From positions 1 to 31,789 of the forward strand of contig DATMDR010000045.1 in the NCBI GenBank assembly GCA_035557635.1: 31,789 nt of DNA. The letters are read 5' to 3'. The position numbers and the translations under genes are program-made. Each line of letters begins with the position of its first letter. Positions within the stretch are counted from its first letter, which is position 1. This DNA is from VRUE01 sp035557635 (GTDB lineage Bacteria; Actinomycetota; Thermoleophilia; Solirubrobacterales; 70-9). Positions 7,890 to 16,316 of the stretch are shown here, piece after piece. The notes under the pieces are model-generated. The model worked only from the letters and a program-made list of their open reading frames with translations, was not told where the DNA came from and did no database searches.

Positions 7890-8625
7890 TGTCGGGCTGT
7901 AAGCAGGCCTTGGGACCATCTATTGGTGTGCAGCAAGTCGCCCATCCGGGTCTTTGGTTGCAGGCCGGTCACATCGGTATAGACGCGCAGGCTCATGCGC
8001 GGGTCGCGATGGCCCATCTGCGCGGCCGTGATTGCCGGATGCTCTCCCAGCTCGCTCGCAGAGCAGCATAGGTGCGACGTAGCGAGTGGAACGTGATTCC
8101 GTCCGGTATTGGTGGCCGCCCTTCGACGAGAAGCTGCTCGCTCGCCCGTTTGACGACTGCGTAGAGGATGCGCGTGCGCACGGTGTTGCGCTCGCGTGGC
8201 TTCTCGCGGATGCGGCCTGCGAACGCGAAGTCGTCCGGCTCGGTCCACTCGGCGGCGTCCTTGTGTTCGCGGAGGAGCTGCACCAGCTCCGGCTCCAAGG
8301 CGACCTGACGGACGCCGGCGGGAGTCTTGGAGGCGACGACGCTGAGCAGGCCCTCGCGCAGGTCGAGATTACGCCAGCCGCAGGTTGGTCAACTCGGAGA
8401 TTCGCAGTCCCCCGGCCATGATCGCGGTCGCGAGCAGCACCCGGTGGGGTCCAGCGGCCCGGAGAAGCGCTTGGACCTGCTCTCCCGTAAGCCGAGTCCG
8501 CTTCGGCTCGGCCTCCTTCAGCTTCTCCACCTTGGTCTTGACCGGGTTATAGTCGATCAGGTCGTAGCGGACAGCGGCGTCGAGAATCTGGCCGAGCCGC
8601 GTCAGCGGCGCGGGGCGACCCAGGA
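7890..8625 (-). pseudogene. decayed tyrosine recombinase (phage-type integrase)
   Basis: Three pieces in successive minus-strand frames reconstruct the catalytic domain of a tyrosine recombinase. The first (to about 8370) reads LGQILDAAVRYDLIDYNPV and ends in GLRISELTNLRLA, with the first catalytic arginine. After a frameshift and stop near 8369 the second piece reads LREGLLSVVASKTPAGVRQV and on to ITFHSLRRTYAALRA, with the His-x-x-Arg box. A second frameshift near 8055 leads to SELGEHPAITAAQMGHRDP and the RVYTDV segment with the nucleophilic tyrosine. The N-terminal DNA-binding domain is missing; homology stops abruptly at about 8620, where an XRE fragment begins on the other strand. The last piece shares its frame with the GNAT gene. 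The enzyme cannot be active as written. Confidence 0.8.
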
Positions 8626-8782
8626 AGGACTGGCCTACGAGGCTGGGATCACGACTGGGACGCTCTCGCAGCTTGAGCGGGGAATCTCGAATCCGGCATG
8701 GGGCACGTTGAAGGCGATTGCGAAAGCGCTGGGCGTTTCGATGGTCGAGCTGACAAAGCTGACTGCCAAGTTCGAGCAGTAG
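8618..8782 (+). pseudogene. truncated XRE-family helix-turn-helix regulator
   Basis: The plus strand encodes ATQEGLAYEAGITTGTLSQL followed by ERGISNPAWGTLKAIAKALG and a short tail ending at TAG 8782. This is the recognition-helix and C-terminal part of a Cro/C1-type HTH domain. The first 15-20 residues, including the start, are absent because sequence before about 8618 belongs to the opposite-strand recombinase. The join marks a deletion or recombination breakpoint. Likely a leftover phage-type or TA-type regulator. Confidence 0.7.
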
Positions 8783-8850
8783 CGTCGCCGTAGTTGGTTG
8801 GGGGCCGCTCAGCAGGCTTGGTCCGGGGATGCGTCGAATACAGTCAAGGC

Positions 8851-9522
8851 ATGAAGTTGCCTCGTGGGGCATATCCGGCTGATCGTGCTGCCGCCTTGTC
8901 GGGGGTCCCGATCTCAACCGTCCATTACTGGGCCAGGAAGGAAATACTCGTTCCTTCGGTCTCGCCTGAGCGGGTAAAGCTTTGGTCGTATCCCGATCTC
9001 ATGGGACTCCGAATCATCTACTGGCTGCGACACGCGAAGACCGGACACGACGGGCAGGAGGTGCCTGCCAGCACCATGCCGATGGTGAAGGCGGTTCTCG
9101 GTCAGCTCGCAGAGCTGGACCTTGCGCTTTGGTCCGAGGATCACGGGCCGCGAGTCCGCGTTGACCTTGCGGGGAAGATCCTCGTCACTGGTGCGCCACA
9201 CCCCGAGGATGCCTCGGGGCAGGCTGTGCTGGCCGGAAGCGGCGAACTGGATGTGTTGGAGCCCTTCCCGACCAAGCAGGGCAAGGGACCGCATCTGGTC
9301 CATCCGCGCCCCATGCTCCGAATCGTCCCCGGCAAGCTGGGGGGCTCGCCCCATGTCGTCCATACCCGGCTTGAGTCACGGGCACTTGGTGCGCTTGCGC
9401 AGCGAGGCATGGACACCGCGAAGATCTACAAGCTGTATCCGCGCTTCAGCAAGGCCGCGATCCGACAGGCGATTGATCTCGAGGCACAGCTAGAGCGAAA
9501 CCTTCATCCGGTTGCCGCATGA
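8851..9522 (+). CDS. MerR-like HTH plus DUF433 antitoxin
   Basis: A 223-residue protein. Residues 5-55 form a MerR/excisionase-like winged helix (YPADRAAALSGVPISTVHYW, then ARKEILVPS and a WSYPDLMGLRIIYWLR segment). The last 45 residues (ALGALAQRGMDTAKIYKLYP, FSKAAIRQAIDLEAQL) are a DUF433-type domain, found in antitoxins of PIN-like toxins. The middle is a strand-rich region of unclear role. The ATG at 8851 is chosen because the HTH begins right after it; an in-frame start at 8794 adds non-homologous residues. The toxin gene follows 4 bases after the stop, and as a DNA-binding antitoxin this protein probably represses the pair. Confidence 0.7.
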   Translation: MKLPRGAYPADRAAALSGVPISTVHYWARKEILVPSVSPERVKLWSYPDLMGLRIIYWLRHAKTGHDGQEVPASTMPMVKAVLGQLAELDLALWSEDHGPRVRVDLAGKILVTGAPHPEDASGQAVLAGSGELDVLEPFPTKQGKGPHLVHPRPMLRIVPGKLGGSPHVVHTRLESRALGALAQRGMDTAKIYKLYPRFSKAAIRQAIDLEAQLERNLHPVAA

Positions 9523-9526
9523 GTCG

Positions 9527-10048
9527 ATGGCTCGGCTATTTGCCCTCGACCACAACTTCCCCGAGCCAATCGTTGAGGTTCTGAGCGAAGTTCAGGAAGG
9601 AAGCGGGGACGCGGATCTGGTTTCGGTCAGCGATATCGACCCCCGGATGGCGGATCTTGATGACTGGCAGATCATGCTCGCCCTTCATCATCACGAGCGG
9701 CCGTGGGATGGCCTGATCACGACCGATAGCTCGATCCTCAACCAGCCTCCTGAGCTGGCCGTGCTTCTACAGACGAAGCTCACGCTGATCGTGGCGATGG
9801 CCGCGGGGGACGACCCGATCAAGGCGACCGGCCTCCTCTTTGCCTATCTCGGCGGCATCTGCAGTCGCACTGATCCCGATACCTCGCAGGTATGGAAGCT
9901 CAGGGCGGCAAGCCGCGCGGCGGATAGGCCCTGGGATGACCTGAAACGAGCCGCCGACCACCAGCACCGAAACGTCGAAGACCTCTGGCAGGAAAATCGA
10001 CTCGGCGAGAAGGAATTTGCTGCTGACCCTCTCGCGGAGGACGACTGA
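9527..10048 (+). CDS. PIN-like-domain toxin partner
   Basis: A 173-residue protein starting MARLFALDHNFPEPIVEVLS. This resembles the N-terminal strand and first acidic residue of PIN-like (DUF5615/Mut7-C-type) nucleases. Acidic residues in SVSDIDPRMADLDDWQ and LITTDSSI could complete a metal-binding site. An extended acidic C-terminus (from about residue 125) is unusual. Its position 4 bases after a DUF433 antitoxin supports a toxin role, probably RNA cleavage as in VapC. The ATG at 9527 is used; TTG at 9512 would overlap the antitoxin end. Functional assignment rests on weak sequence similarity plus the partner gene. Confidence 0.6.
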   Translation: MARLFALDHNFPEPIVEVLSEVQEGSGDADLVSVSDIDPRMADLDDWQIMLALHHHERPWDGLITTDSSILNQPPELAVLLQTKLTLIVAMAAGDDPIKATGLLFAYLGGICSRTDPDTSQVWKLRAASRAADRPWDDLKRAADHQHRNVEDLWQENRLGEKEFAADPLAEDD

Positions 10049-10055
10049 TTCGAGG

Positions 10056-10136
10056 GTGAGTTAGGCGGCGCGACCGCGAGCGGCACCAGGGGCCGGCAGG
10101 GCCTCGCTTCATGTTGATGCGGCGGGCTAGACTCAC
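10056..10136. terminator. inverted repeat between convergent toxin and retron RT genes
   Basis: GTGAGTTAG at 10056-10064 is complementary to CTAGACTCAC at 10127-10136 with a single-base bulge, enclosing a GC-rich 62-base interior. It lies between the ends of two convergent genes and includes the RT stop codon. A bidirectional terminator role is possible but weakly supported. Confidence 0.25.
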
Positions 10137-11857
10137 GGCTCGTCGCTCGCTACAAGGCTCGTCAATGCGACGGTAATCCGATCGAAAGTCGGACGGAAAC
10201 CCTCGAAGGAGAGAGTAGGAAAAGACTCGGGCTCTACCTCAATAGCCCGCGCAAACGCGGCCTTGGATCGCGCTACCTGAGCATTAGTGCCCACCTGAAA
10301 TACCTCTGGGGCGATCAGATGCTCCTTGCCCCTCCCTGAATGAGGCACAACGCAAGACTCGGATTCGTGAATGCTAGTCGTCTCATGGAACTCTGCCATC
10401 CGATATACACGTCGCCCATCCTCATCTTTGGTCTCAAGGACGGAGTTCTCATAGAGCAACTCGATACAGCGAGGCTCGTACTCGCCTCGCCAAGGAGGAT
10501 GGGCGAGACCGACAGCAACGACCTTAGATCCCAATTCTTCCCAACCTTCGGAGCCAACGGCTACTTTTGCCGCTTTGGTATCCCAGTCAAATAGTCCAAT
10601 TGCGAGTTCTTCGGTACCAAATTCGACTAGGTGTTCGCAGTACTCATTGAGTTGCTTGTCGCCCCCGCGTGGCGTCTCCTCATCAATGATCAGTTCAAGA
10701 TCGGTGAACTCTCCCCGGGCTTGGAAGTGTTTGAGGGCCGCACGAATGTGGCGAGAATCGGTATTGCCCTCTGTGTATAGGTGAGCCCGTATTTTTATCC
10801 CGGGCGTGGTAGTTGGAGCTTTGAAATTAGGGTCAAGCTCGCTCAACTTATGAGCGAGCTTTAGATAAGCAGGATCATTCCAGCCACGAACTGAACCGAT
10901 GTATTGGACACGGCCACGCGCGACAGCTGCAAGGCTGGGGTAGGGCTTACCCAAAGGCCAATTTGGATCAGGAGAAGCGCGCTTTAGGGACTTGGATGCC
11001 TCCTCAGCGTCATACCGCCGCCAAATATGCAGCAGGGCGCGCACGCCACGTAGATAATGACGAGGGACATTGACCTTTTTGTTGACGATCAGACCTGTAA
11101 CTCGCTGGCGCTGAAAGGAGATCTGCATTCGGGTCTTGCTCTCATTGATCTTAAAACCTGCACCTTCGATGATCTTTCTAAGTGAAAGACTGGGCTCTGC
11201 GATACCTCCGTCGAGCGTGGCAATCCCGGTGGGGAAATTGACTCGATCAGTGGAAAACACGAGATCGTCTGCGTAGCGTGTGTAATAGCAACGATGGCTC
11301 ATTGCCAATTTCGCGAGGTCGCGATCCATCCCTCGACAGATGTAGTTAGAAACTATTGGTGATGTTGGCGCTCCCTGTGGAAGGCCGTCACGAAAGCAGC
11401 AAATTCGGGTGAGTAGGTTGGCGACCGCCTCTGGATATTCGAAGGGCCAAGAAAGGAAAAGACCTCGAACACGAGCAGCTGCAATTGAGGGAAAGAAATC
11501 TTCAAGATCAATGGCAAAGAGCCAGCGCTGATCGATGTGTATTGCAGCATTGGTGACGGGAGAGCGATTGGGTGTAAAGCCATGCACGTGGGCGGGGGCT
11601 CTATATGCGTCAGTGAAAGCGCTCGCAATACTGCGCTGAATCCTCTTGATCGGAGCAATGGGAGCCTCAATGTCTCGAGGAGAGCCGTCCTTCTTGACGA
11701 CTGCAAAACGCCGGTACTGTCTAGCGTGGGGCAATGCCCAGACCCACCAAGTCAATCGGTTAAGCGGCAAGCCAACAAGTTCAGCTACGGCTTGAGGGCT
11801 ATGGAGATCGGGTAGCTCAGATCTCAGTGGCAAATGTGCGGTCCGGGGCTCAACCAT
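10133..11857 (-). CDS. retron reverse transcriptase fused to a TOPRIM domain
   Basis: A 574-residue fusion. The RT half (about 30-280) has motif A FAIDLEDFFPSI (114-125), GLPQGAPTSPIVSN (158-171) and the catalytic YADD at 195-198. It also shows the two features that mark retron RTs: region X, NAAIH at 103-107 just before motif A, and region Y, VTG at 253-255. From about residue 354 a TOPRIM domain begins, with Glu363 in YTEGNTD and Asp424/Asp426 in GLFDWD. RT-TOPRIM fusions are known as retron type I-C (for example Ec67/Eco2), where the RT makes branched msDNA and TOPRIM is the nuclease effector in phage defence. ATG 11857 has only a weak GGA upstream. The upstream 170 bases should encode the msr-msd RNA. 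Codon usage is less GC-biased than in neighbours. Domain calls are strong; defence activity is inferred. Confidence 0.9.
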   Translation of the reverse strand: MVEPRTAHLPLRSELPDLHSPQAVAELVGLPLNRLTWWVWALPHARQYRRFAVVKKDGSPRDIEAPIAPIKRIQRSIASAFTDAYRAPAHVHGFTPNRSPVTNAAIHIDQRWLFAIDLEDFFPSIAAARVRGLFLSWPFEYPEAVANLLTRICCFRDGLPQGAPTSPIVSNYICRGMDRDLAKLAMSHRCYYTRYADDLVFSTDRVNFPTGIATLDGGIAEPSLSLRKIIEGAGFKINESKTRMQISFQRQRVTGLIVNKKVNVPRHYLRGVRALLHIWRRYDAEEASKSLKRASPDPNWPLGKPYPSLAAVARGRVQYIGSVRGWNDPAYLKLAHKLSELDPNFKAPTTTPGIKIRAHLYTEGNTDSRHIRAALKHFQARGEFTDLELIIDEETPRGGDKQLNEYCEHLVEFGTEELAIGLFDWDTKAAKVAVGSEGWEELGSKVVAVGLAHPPWRGEYEPRCIELLYENSVLETKDEDGRRVYRMAEFHETTSIHESESCVVPHSGRGKEHLIAPEVFQVGTNAQVARSKAAFARAIEVEPESFPTLSFEGFRPTFDRITVALTSLVASDEP

Positions 11858-11865
11858 TGCAATCC

Positions 11866-12006
11866 AGCTCTAATTCGCAAACAACCCCGAAGGGCCTAAG
11901 TTAGATGTCCGTTGTCTCCCGCGAATACACAGGAGGAAAGCAGCCCCGATACCGCACGAAGAGCAAGGTAGTAGCTCGGTCGGTCGGAAGCAGGGTTTAG
12001 AGAGCC
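11866..12006 (-). ncRNA. candidate retron msr-msd RNA
   Basis: Retrons carry their msr-msd RNA directly upstream of the RT on the same strand, and this gene-free stretch occupies that place. On the minus strand CTCTAA (ending at 11997) can pair with TTAGAG (starting at 11873) as a short a1/a2-like closing stem. Between them are a UACC/GGUA hairpin closed by AGC/GCU, a CUCC/GGAG hairpin, and a GGCCC-UUCG-GGGUU hairpin at 11880-11902. The closing stem is only 6 bp and could be chance, so the boundaries are tentative; the location is the main argument. Confidence 0.35.
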
Positions 12007-12024
12007 TTCTCGAAAGAGTCAGGC

Positions 12025-13126
12025 ATGGCCCTGTTAAGGACTGGAGTGCTAGTGGCTATGCTGGCGCAGCTATGGCGTTTTCAGCCATGACTAGCAGCGC
12101 CGCGACCTGGGTCGTCAAAGGCGGCGGCTTCGGGCATGGTGTGGGCTTGAGCGCTTATGGGGCCTATGGCTACGGGAAGTACGGATCGGGATATCGGCAG
12201 ATCCTGGGGCACTACTTTCGGGGGATTGAGGTCACGCGGATGCAGGGGGCGCCTTTGGTGCGGGTGCTGTTGACGACTCGCTCTGGGGAGGTTTCGTTTA
12301 CGCGGGCCACTCGGGCTTGTGGAGAGAAACTGGATCCCGGGCGGAGGTATCGGGCTCGGCCGCGGGGGTCCTCGGTGCGATTGCTGTCTAGCTCGGGAAA
12401 GTTGCTGGCGCGGTGTGGGGGGCGGCTGCATGCGGACAGTGCCGGGATGATCCGGATCGAGGGGTTGGGGTCTATCGGGGTGCGTTCGAGGTGGTGCCTA
12501 CTGGGGGCGGGTCGGTCAACGTCGTCAACGTGCTCAACGTCAACAACTACGCGCGGGGGTCGGTTCCGGGGGAGGTGCCGCCGGAATGGCCGATGGCGAC
12601 GCTGAAGACGTTCGCGGTGGCGGCGCGGTCGATCGCTCTTTCGACCGACGTTGGCGGGGAGGGGTTCGACCTCTACCCCGACACGCGCACGCAGATCTAC
12701 GGTGGGGTGAAACTGGAGTCGGAGCGCACCGACCGGGCGGTGGCGGTAACCAGGAACGAGGTGGCGACTTACCAAGGCGAGGTGGCGCAGACGACCTACT
12801 TCTCCTCCTCCGGCGGCCGCACCGAGTCGGGGTTCCTCGGCGCGCCGGACGTTCCCTACCTGCAGAGCGTCCCCGATCCCTACGACTACTACTCGCCGCT
12901 GCACACCTGGACCTTCCGCTTCTCCCAGGCGGAGATGAACTCGCGCCTTGGCCCCTACGTTCAGGGCAGGCTGCGGGACATCAGGGTCACCCAGCGCGGC
13001 GACTCGCCCCGGATCGACTACGCGAGGCTGATCGGCACCGGCGGGCCGTCGACGATCCGCGGCGACACGCTGGCGGCAGCCCTCGGTCTCTACGACCGCT
13101 GGGCGTACTTCAAGAAGGTGAAATGA
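12025..13126 (+). pseudogene. SpoIID/LytB-domain secreted protein with two apparent frameshifts
   Basis: The protein is split over three frames. ATG 12025 gives a signal-peptide start, MALLRTGVLVAMLAQ, that stops at once in its frame. A second frame from 12072 gives SSAATWVVKGGGFGHGVGLS, the usual opening of actinobacterial SpoIID-like proteins, and runs to about 12470. The third frame continues with VYRGAFEVVPTGGG, VNVVNVLNVNNYARGSVPGE and MATLKTFAVAARSIAL, the SpoIID/LytB core, to TGA 13126. Both joins fit loss of one base; the second lies in a G-rich run (GGGGTTGGGG). Relatives are peptidoglycan-acting, for example SpoIID glycan hydrolases. Either this copy is a pseudogene at the edge of the island or the assembly has two indels. 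Confidence 0.7.
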
Positions 13127-13129
13127 GCC

Positions 13130-15070
13130 TCAGGCCGGCGAGATGACGCAGTTGTCTCGGTCCGCCATCTCCAGCGTCTCGGAGTTGGGGAAGGCTTCGA
13201 GCAGGGCGTCGGCGATCAGCCTGCCGCGGGCCGCATAGCCCGGCGTCGTGAAGTGGATCCCGTCGGGGATGAACCAGGCGTCCTTGACGTCTGAGGCCCA
13301 GTCGTAGATCCGCATGTACGGGTAGCGGTCGCAGGCCTCCAGCAGCGCCTTGTCCCAGTCCTCCATGTTCTCGGCCGAGTAGGGCCCGCTGGTCACCAGC
13401 GACTTGACGTTGACCCACAGCACCGACGCGTCGCCGATCGTCGACATCATGCTGTCGATCCGGTCCTCGTAGGTGAAGGTCGAGCCGGCGGCGACGTTGG
13501 CGGCCTCGTTGGTCCCCATCGCAATCACCCAGCAGCCTTTGAACCCTTCGTTCGTCCACACCTCCGCCACTTCCTGGGCGTTGGGCAGGCCTTCGAAGTT
13601 CTCGTAGATCGAGCGCGCCCCCGACACCTCGAGGTGCTGGGTGGTGGCGCCCACGTGTGCGTACTGGGCGCTGATCAGCTGGTCGGGGTTGGGCAAATAT
13701 TCTTCGGAGACGAGACCCTCCGAGGTCGAGTCGCCGATGTGGATGACCGCGTCGCAGGAGGTCGCCAGCCGCGCCTGCGTCTTCTTTTCCACTTTCACCG
13801 TTCTGGTCACGGCGGCGAGCGCCGGCGGCTCGTTCGAGACGCCGACGCCGGCAATGCCGGCGAGGGCCAGGGCGACGACGATCGCGCTGCCGCCGGCGAC
13901 GGCCCAGCCCCAGCGGGGGACGTTCTCGCGCCGCAGCCGCCCCTCCCGCAGCTGTTTCCACAGCCTCCCCAGGGCGCCGTGGCGGATCGGGTTCTCGACG
14001 TAGCGCCAGGACAGCTCGGCGACCCCGAAGGTCGCGGCGACCTGGAGCGCGGCGCGGAGCAGGTCCGGGCCATGGGCGCTCTCGGGCGTGGTGAGGACGA
14101 TGATCGGCAGGTGCCACAGGTAGATGCCGTATGAGCGTTCGCCGACCCAGCGCATCGGCCGGCAGCCGACGATCGGGCCGAGCCTGGAAGCGGGATGGGC
14201 GAGCGTGGCGACCGTCAGCACCGAGGCCAGCCCCAGCAGCGCGAAGCCGCCGCGGTAGAGGAACGGTGAGAACTCGCTGACCCGCCAGAACATCAGCCCG
14301 ATCACCACCAGCCCCAGCACGCCGGCGGCGTCGATCATCGATCGTGCCTCCCTCGGAACGTTCGCTTTCAGCTGGCGGCTCGGCCACACCATCGCCAGCG
14401 CCGCGCCGCTGAGCAGCTCGAGCGCTCGCGTGTCGGTCCCGTAGTAGACCCGCGAGGGATCCAGCGACGGCTCGTAGAGGATCGCCATCAGGATCCCCGA
14501 CACCACCGCCGCGCCCAGGGTGACGGCGGCCAAGCGGAACCGCACCCCGGTCGAGTACTTCACCTCCGGCACGAGCTTGATCCCAAGCAGCAGCAGGAGG
14601 GGCCAGACGATGTAGAACTGCTCCTCGACCGAGAGCGACCAGAGGTGTTTGAGCGGCGTGGGTGGGGCGAAGCGGGCGAAGTAGGAGACGTCGTTGAAGA
14701 TCAGCCACCAGTTGTTGACGTAACCGGCGGCGGCGATGGCTTCGGCGCGGAAGTCGGCTGGCTGGTGGGGGCCGATCAGGGTCACCCACGCGATCACCAC
14801 GGTCAGCATCACGAACAGCGCGGGGAGCAGGCGCCGGGCCCGCGCCAGCCAGAACGACTTGAATTCGATCCGGCCGCTCCTCCTCACCTGGTTCAGGAGG
14901 ATGTCCGTGATCAGGTAGCCGCTGAGGGTGAAGAAGACGCCGACGCCGAGCAGCCCTCCCTCGGCCCATTCGAACTTGAGGTGGTAGGCGATCACGCCGA
15001 GCACGGCGATCGCCCGCAGGCCGTCCAGGCCCGGCATGTACCGCTGGCCGCGCCGGATCGGTTCAGGCAT
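13130..15070 (-). CDS. acyltransferase-3 / SGNH fusion, OafA type
   Basis: A 646-residue integral membrane O-acyltransferase. The N-terminal half has the family signature (YMPGLDGLRAIAVLGVIAYH, FFTLSGYLITDILL, RARRLLPALF, LWSLSVEEQFYIVWP) and about ten membrane helices to residue 410. The C-terminal third is an extracytoplasmic SGNH hydrolase-like domain with GDS at 446-448 (nucleophile Ser448) and DGIH at 603-606 supplying Asp and His. Such proteins acetylate cell-envelope polysaccharides; the membrane half passes the acyl group across and SGNH transfers it. The start overlaps the end of the upstream SGNH gene by 8 bases, so the two are one operon. The target polymer is unknown. Confidence 0.9.
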   Translation of the reverse strand: MPEPIRRGQRYMPGLDGLRAIAVLGVIAYHLKFEWAEGGLLGVGVFFTLSGYLITDILLNQVRRSGRIEFKSFWLARARRLLPALFVMLTVVIAWVTLIGPHQPADFRAEAIAAAGYVNNWWLIFNDVSYFARFAPPTPLKHLWSLSVEEQFYIVWPLLLLLGIKLVPEVKYSTGVRFRLAAVTLGAAVVSGILMAILYEPSLDPSRVYYGTDTRALELLSGAALAMVWPSRQLKANVPREARSMIDAAGVLGLVVIGLMFWRVSEFSPFLYRGGFALLGLASVLTVATLAHPASRLGPIVGCRPMRWVGERSYGIYLWHLPIIVLTTPESAHGPDLLRAALQVAATFGVAELSWRYVENPIRHGALGRLWKQLREGRLRRENVPRWGWAVAGGSAIVVALALAGIAGVGVSNEPPALAAVTRTVKVEKKTQARLATSCDAVIHIGDSTSEGLVSEEYLPNPDQLISAQYAHVGATTQHLEVSGARSIYENFEGLPNAQEVAEVWTNEGFKGCWVIAMGTNEAANVAAGSTFTYEDRIDSMMSTIGDASVLWVNVKSLVTSGPYSAENMEDWDKALLEACDRYPYMRIYDWASDVKDAWFIPDGIHFTTPGYAARGRLIADALLEAFPNSETLEMADRDNCVISPA

Positions 15071-15806
15071 AGAGGGAGATCGCGGCGAGCAGGGCCGTGC
15101 GGCTGGCGACGGCGGCGCCGACGTCGCGGAGCAGGGAGCGCTGGCGCCTGGCGATCCGTTCGGCCGGGGCGAGCTCGGGCTTCGACTCCAGCGCCGGCTT
15201 CTCGGGAGGCGGCGGAGAGGTGTAGTTGAGACACCCTTTCACCCCCCGGGCAATCAGTCGAGCGCGGTAATCGGCGCCTTCGGGGGTGGGGTGGAGGTTG
15301 TCCGCCTGCATCAGCTCCGGGTGGGTGGCGACGGCGCCGGCCCAGTCCGGCGTCTGGGTACCGGGGCGCGAGGCGGCGAATTCGGCGACCACCCTGTTCT
15401 TGCCTTCGTTGCCGATGCCGTCAACGGTAAGGCCGTGAATGGTCGGTACGACCATGCACCGATCGCCGATTGCGGCGGCGACGGCCTGCAGGTTGCCGGC
15501 GAGGATCTCGGGATAGCCCGGGTTGTCGTTGGTGCCGGCGTCGAACACGACCACCGTGTGGGAGGGGTCGAAGCTCTCCTGGAAGAGGTCGAAGATCTGG
15601 TAGCTGTTGTAGCCGCCGACCGCGTTGATCGTCAGCGGCACCTGCGGCAGGTATCTCTGCAGGTAGGGGGAGGTGAGCTCCTCGAGGCTGTCGCCGACCA
15701 CGAGTGCCCCACCGTTACCGCTTGCGCTCGCGGGCGATGCGATTGCGAGGAGGACGAGAAGCTTGGCGGCGACGGCCGTGAGCGCGAGCTTTCGCGTCCT
15801 CGGCAT
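15063..15806 (-). CDS. secreted SGNH-family hydrolase
   Basis: A 247-residue protein with a signal peptide (MPRTRKLALTAVAAKLLVLL, cleavage near ASA-S at 28). The SGNH blocks are GDS with nucleophile Ser40, a glycine block VGGYNS, FDAGTNDNP with the GxND element, and DNLHPTPEG with the catalytic histidine. A basic, proline-rich tail of about 50 residues follows, and the last stretch (AAVASRTALLAAISLYA) is hydrophobic enough to be a membrane anchor. ATG 15806 is used because the signal peptide starts there; the frame upstream to 15917 lies over the divergent lipoprotein gene. It overlaps the acyltransferase by 8 bases and probably acts on the same extracellular acyl esters. Confidence 0.8.
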   Translation of the reverse strand: MPRTRKLALTAVAAKLLVLLAIASPASASGNGGALVVGDSLEELTSPYLQRYLPQVPLTINAVGGYNSYQIFDLFQESFDPSHTVVVFDAGTNDNPGYPEILAGNLQAVAAAIGDRCMVVPTIHGLTVDGIGNEGKNRVVAEFAASRPGTQTPDWAGAVATHPELMQADNLHPTPEGADYRARLIARGVKGCLNYTSPPPPEKPALESKPELAPAERIARRQRSLLRDVGAAVASRTALLAAISLYA

Positions 15807-15830
15807 CGGGTGAATTTCTACACTACGCCG

Positions 15831-16313
15831 ATGCGCTCGTGGCCGATCGCCAGCCTCGCATTGCTGGGGCTGGCGGTCCTCTCGGGCTGCGGGGACGACG
15901 GCACGGCGACGGCGCACAAGGAAGCCACCGCACAGGTCGAGGCGCGGACGAGCACACAGCAGCAGGGCAGCCCGCGGTGTGTGGCGCAGGTCGGCGCGTT
16001 CGTCGATTCGCTAGACACGCTGCGTCGCCAGCTTGCCGTCGGCCTCACCTACGAGGAGTACATCGACGAGGTGCGCAGGTTGCGCAGGGTCTACCGCGAC
16101 GTCCCCGTCGACCGGCTCAGCGTCGGCTGCGTCCTTGCCCCCGGCGCCCCCGGCGAGAGCGCCTTCAACGAGTACATCGATGTCGCCAACGCCTGGGGAG
16201 ACTGCCTGGCGACCGCCGGCTGCGAGACGGCGTCGGTCGAACCGGAGCTGCAGCGCGGCTGGGAGCGAGCCTCGGACCGCCTCTCCGAGGCGCAGGCCGG
16301 GCTGCGTAGCTGA
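15831..16313 (+). CDS. small predicted lipoprotein
   Basis: A 160-residue protein with a type II signal peptide: MRSWPIASLALLGLAVLSGC, with the lipobox cysteine at residue 20. The mature part is helical and charged, with four further cysteines (PRCVAQV, VGCVL, GDCLATAGCE) that may form two disulfides. I recognise no domain. It starts 24 bases from the divergent SGNH gene, so their promoters must overlap and they may be co-regulated. Confidence 0.7.
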   Translation: MRSWPIASLALLGLAVLSGCGDDGTATAHKEATAQVEARTSTQQQGSPRCVAQVGAFVDSLDTLRRQLAVGLTYEEYIDEVRRLRRVYRDVPVDRLSVGCVLAPGAPGESAFNEYIDVANAWGDCLATAGCETASVEPELQRGWERASDRLSEAQAGLRS

Positions 16314-16316
16314 GCC

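Noticed and set aside
13110..14969. A 619-codon minus-strand frame over the acyltransferase gene
   Set aside because: Arg/Gly/Pro-rich shadow in another frame; the 646-residue acyltransferase frame carries all motifs.
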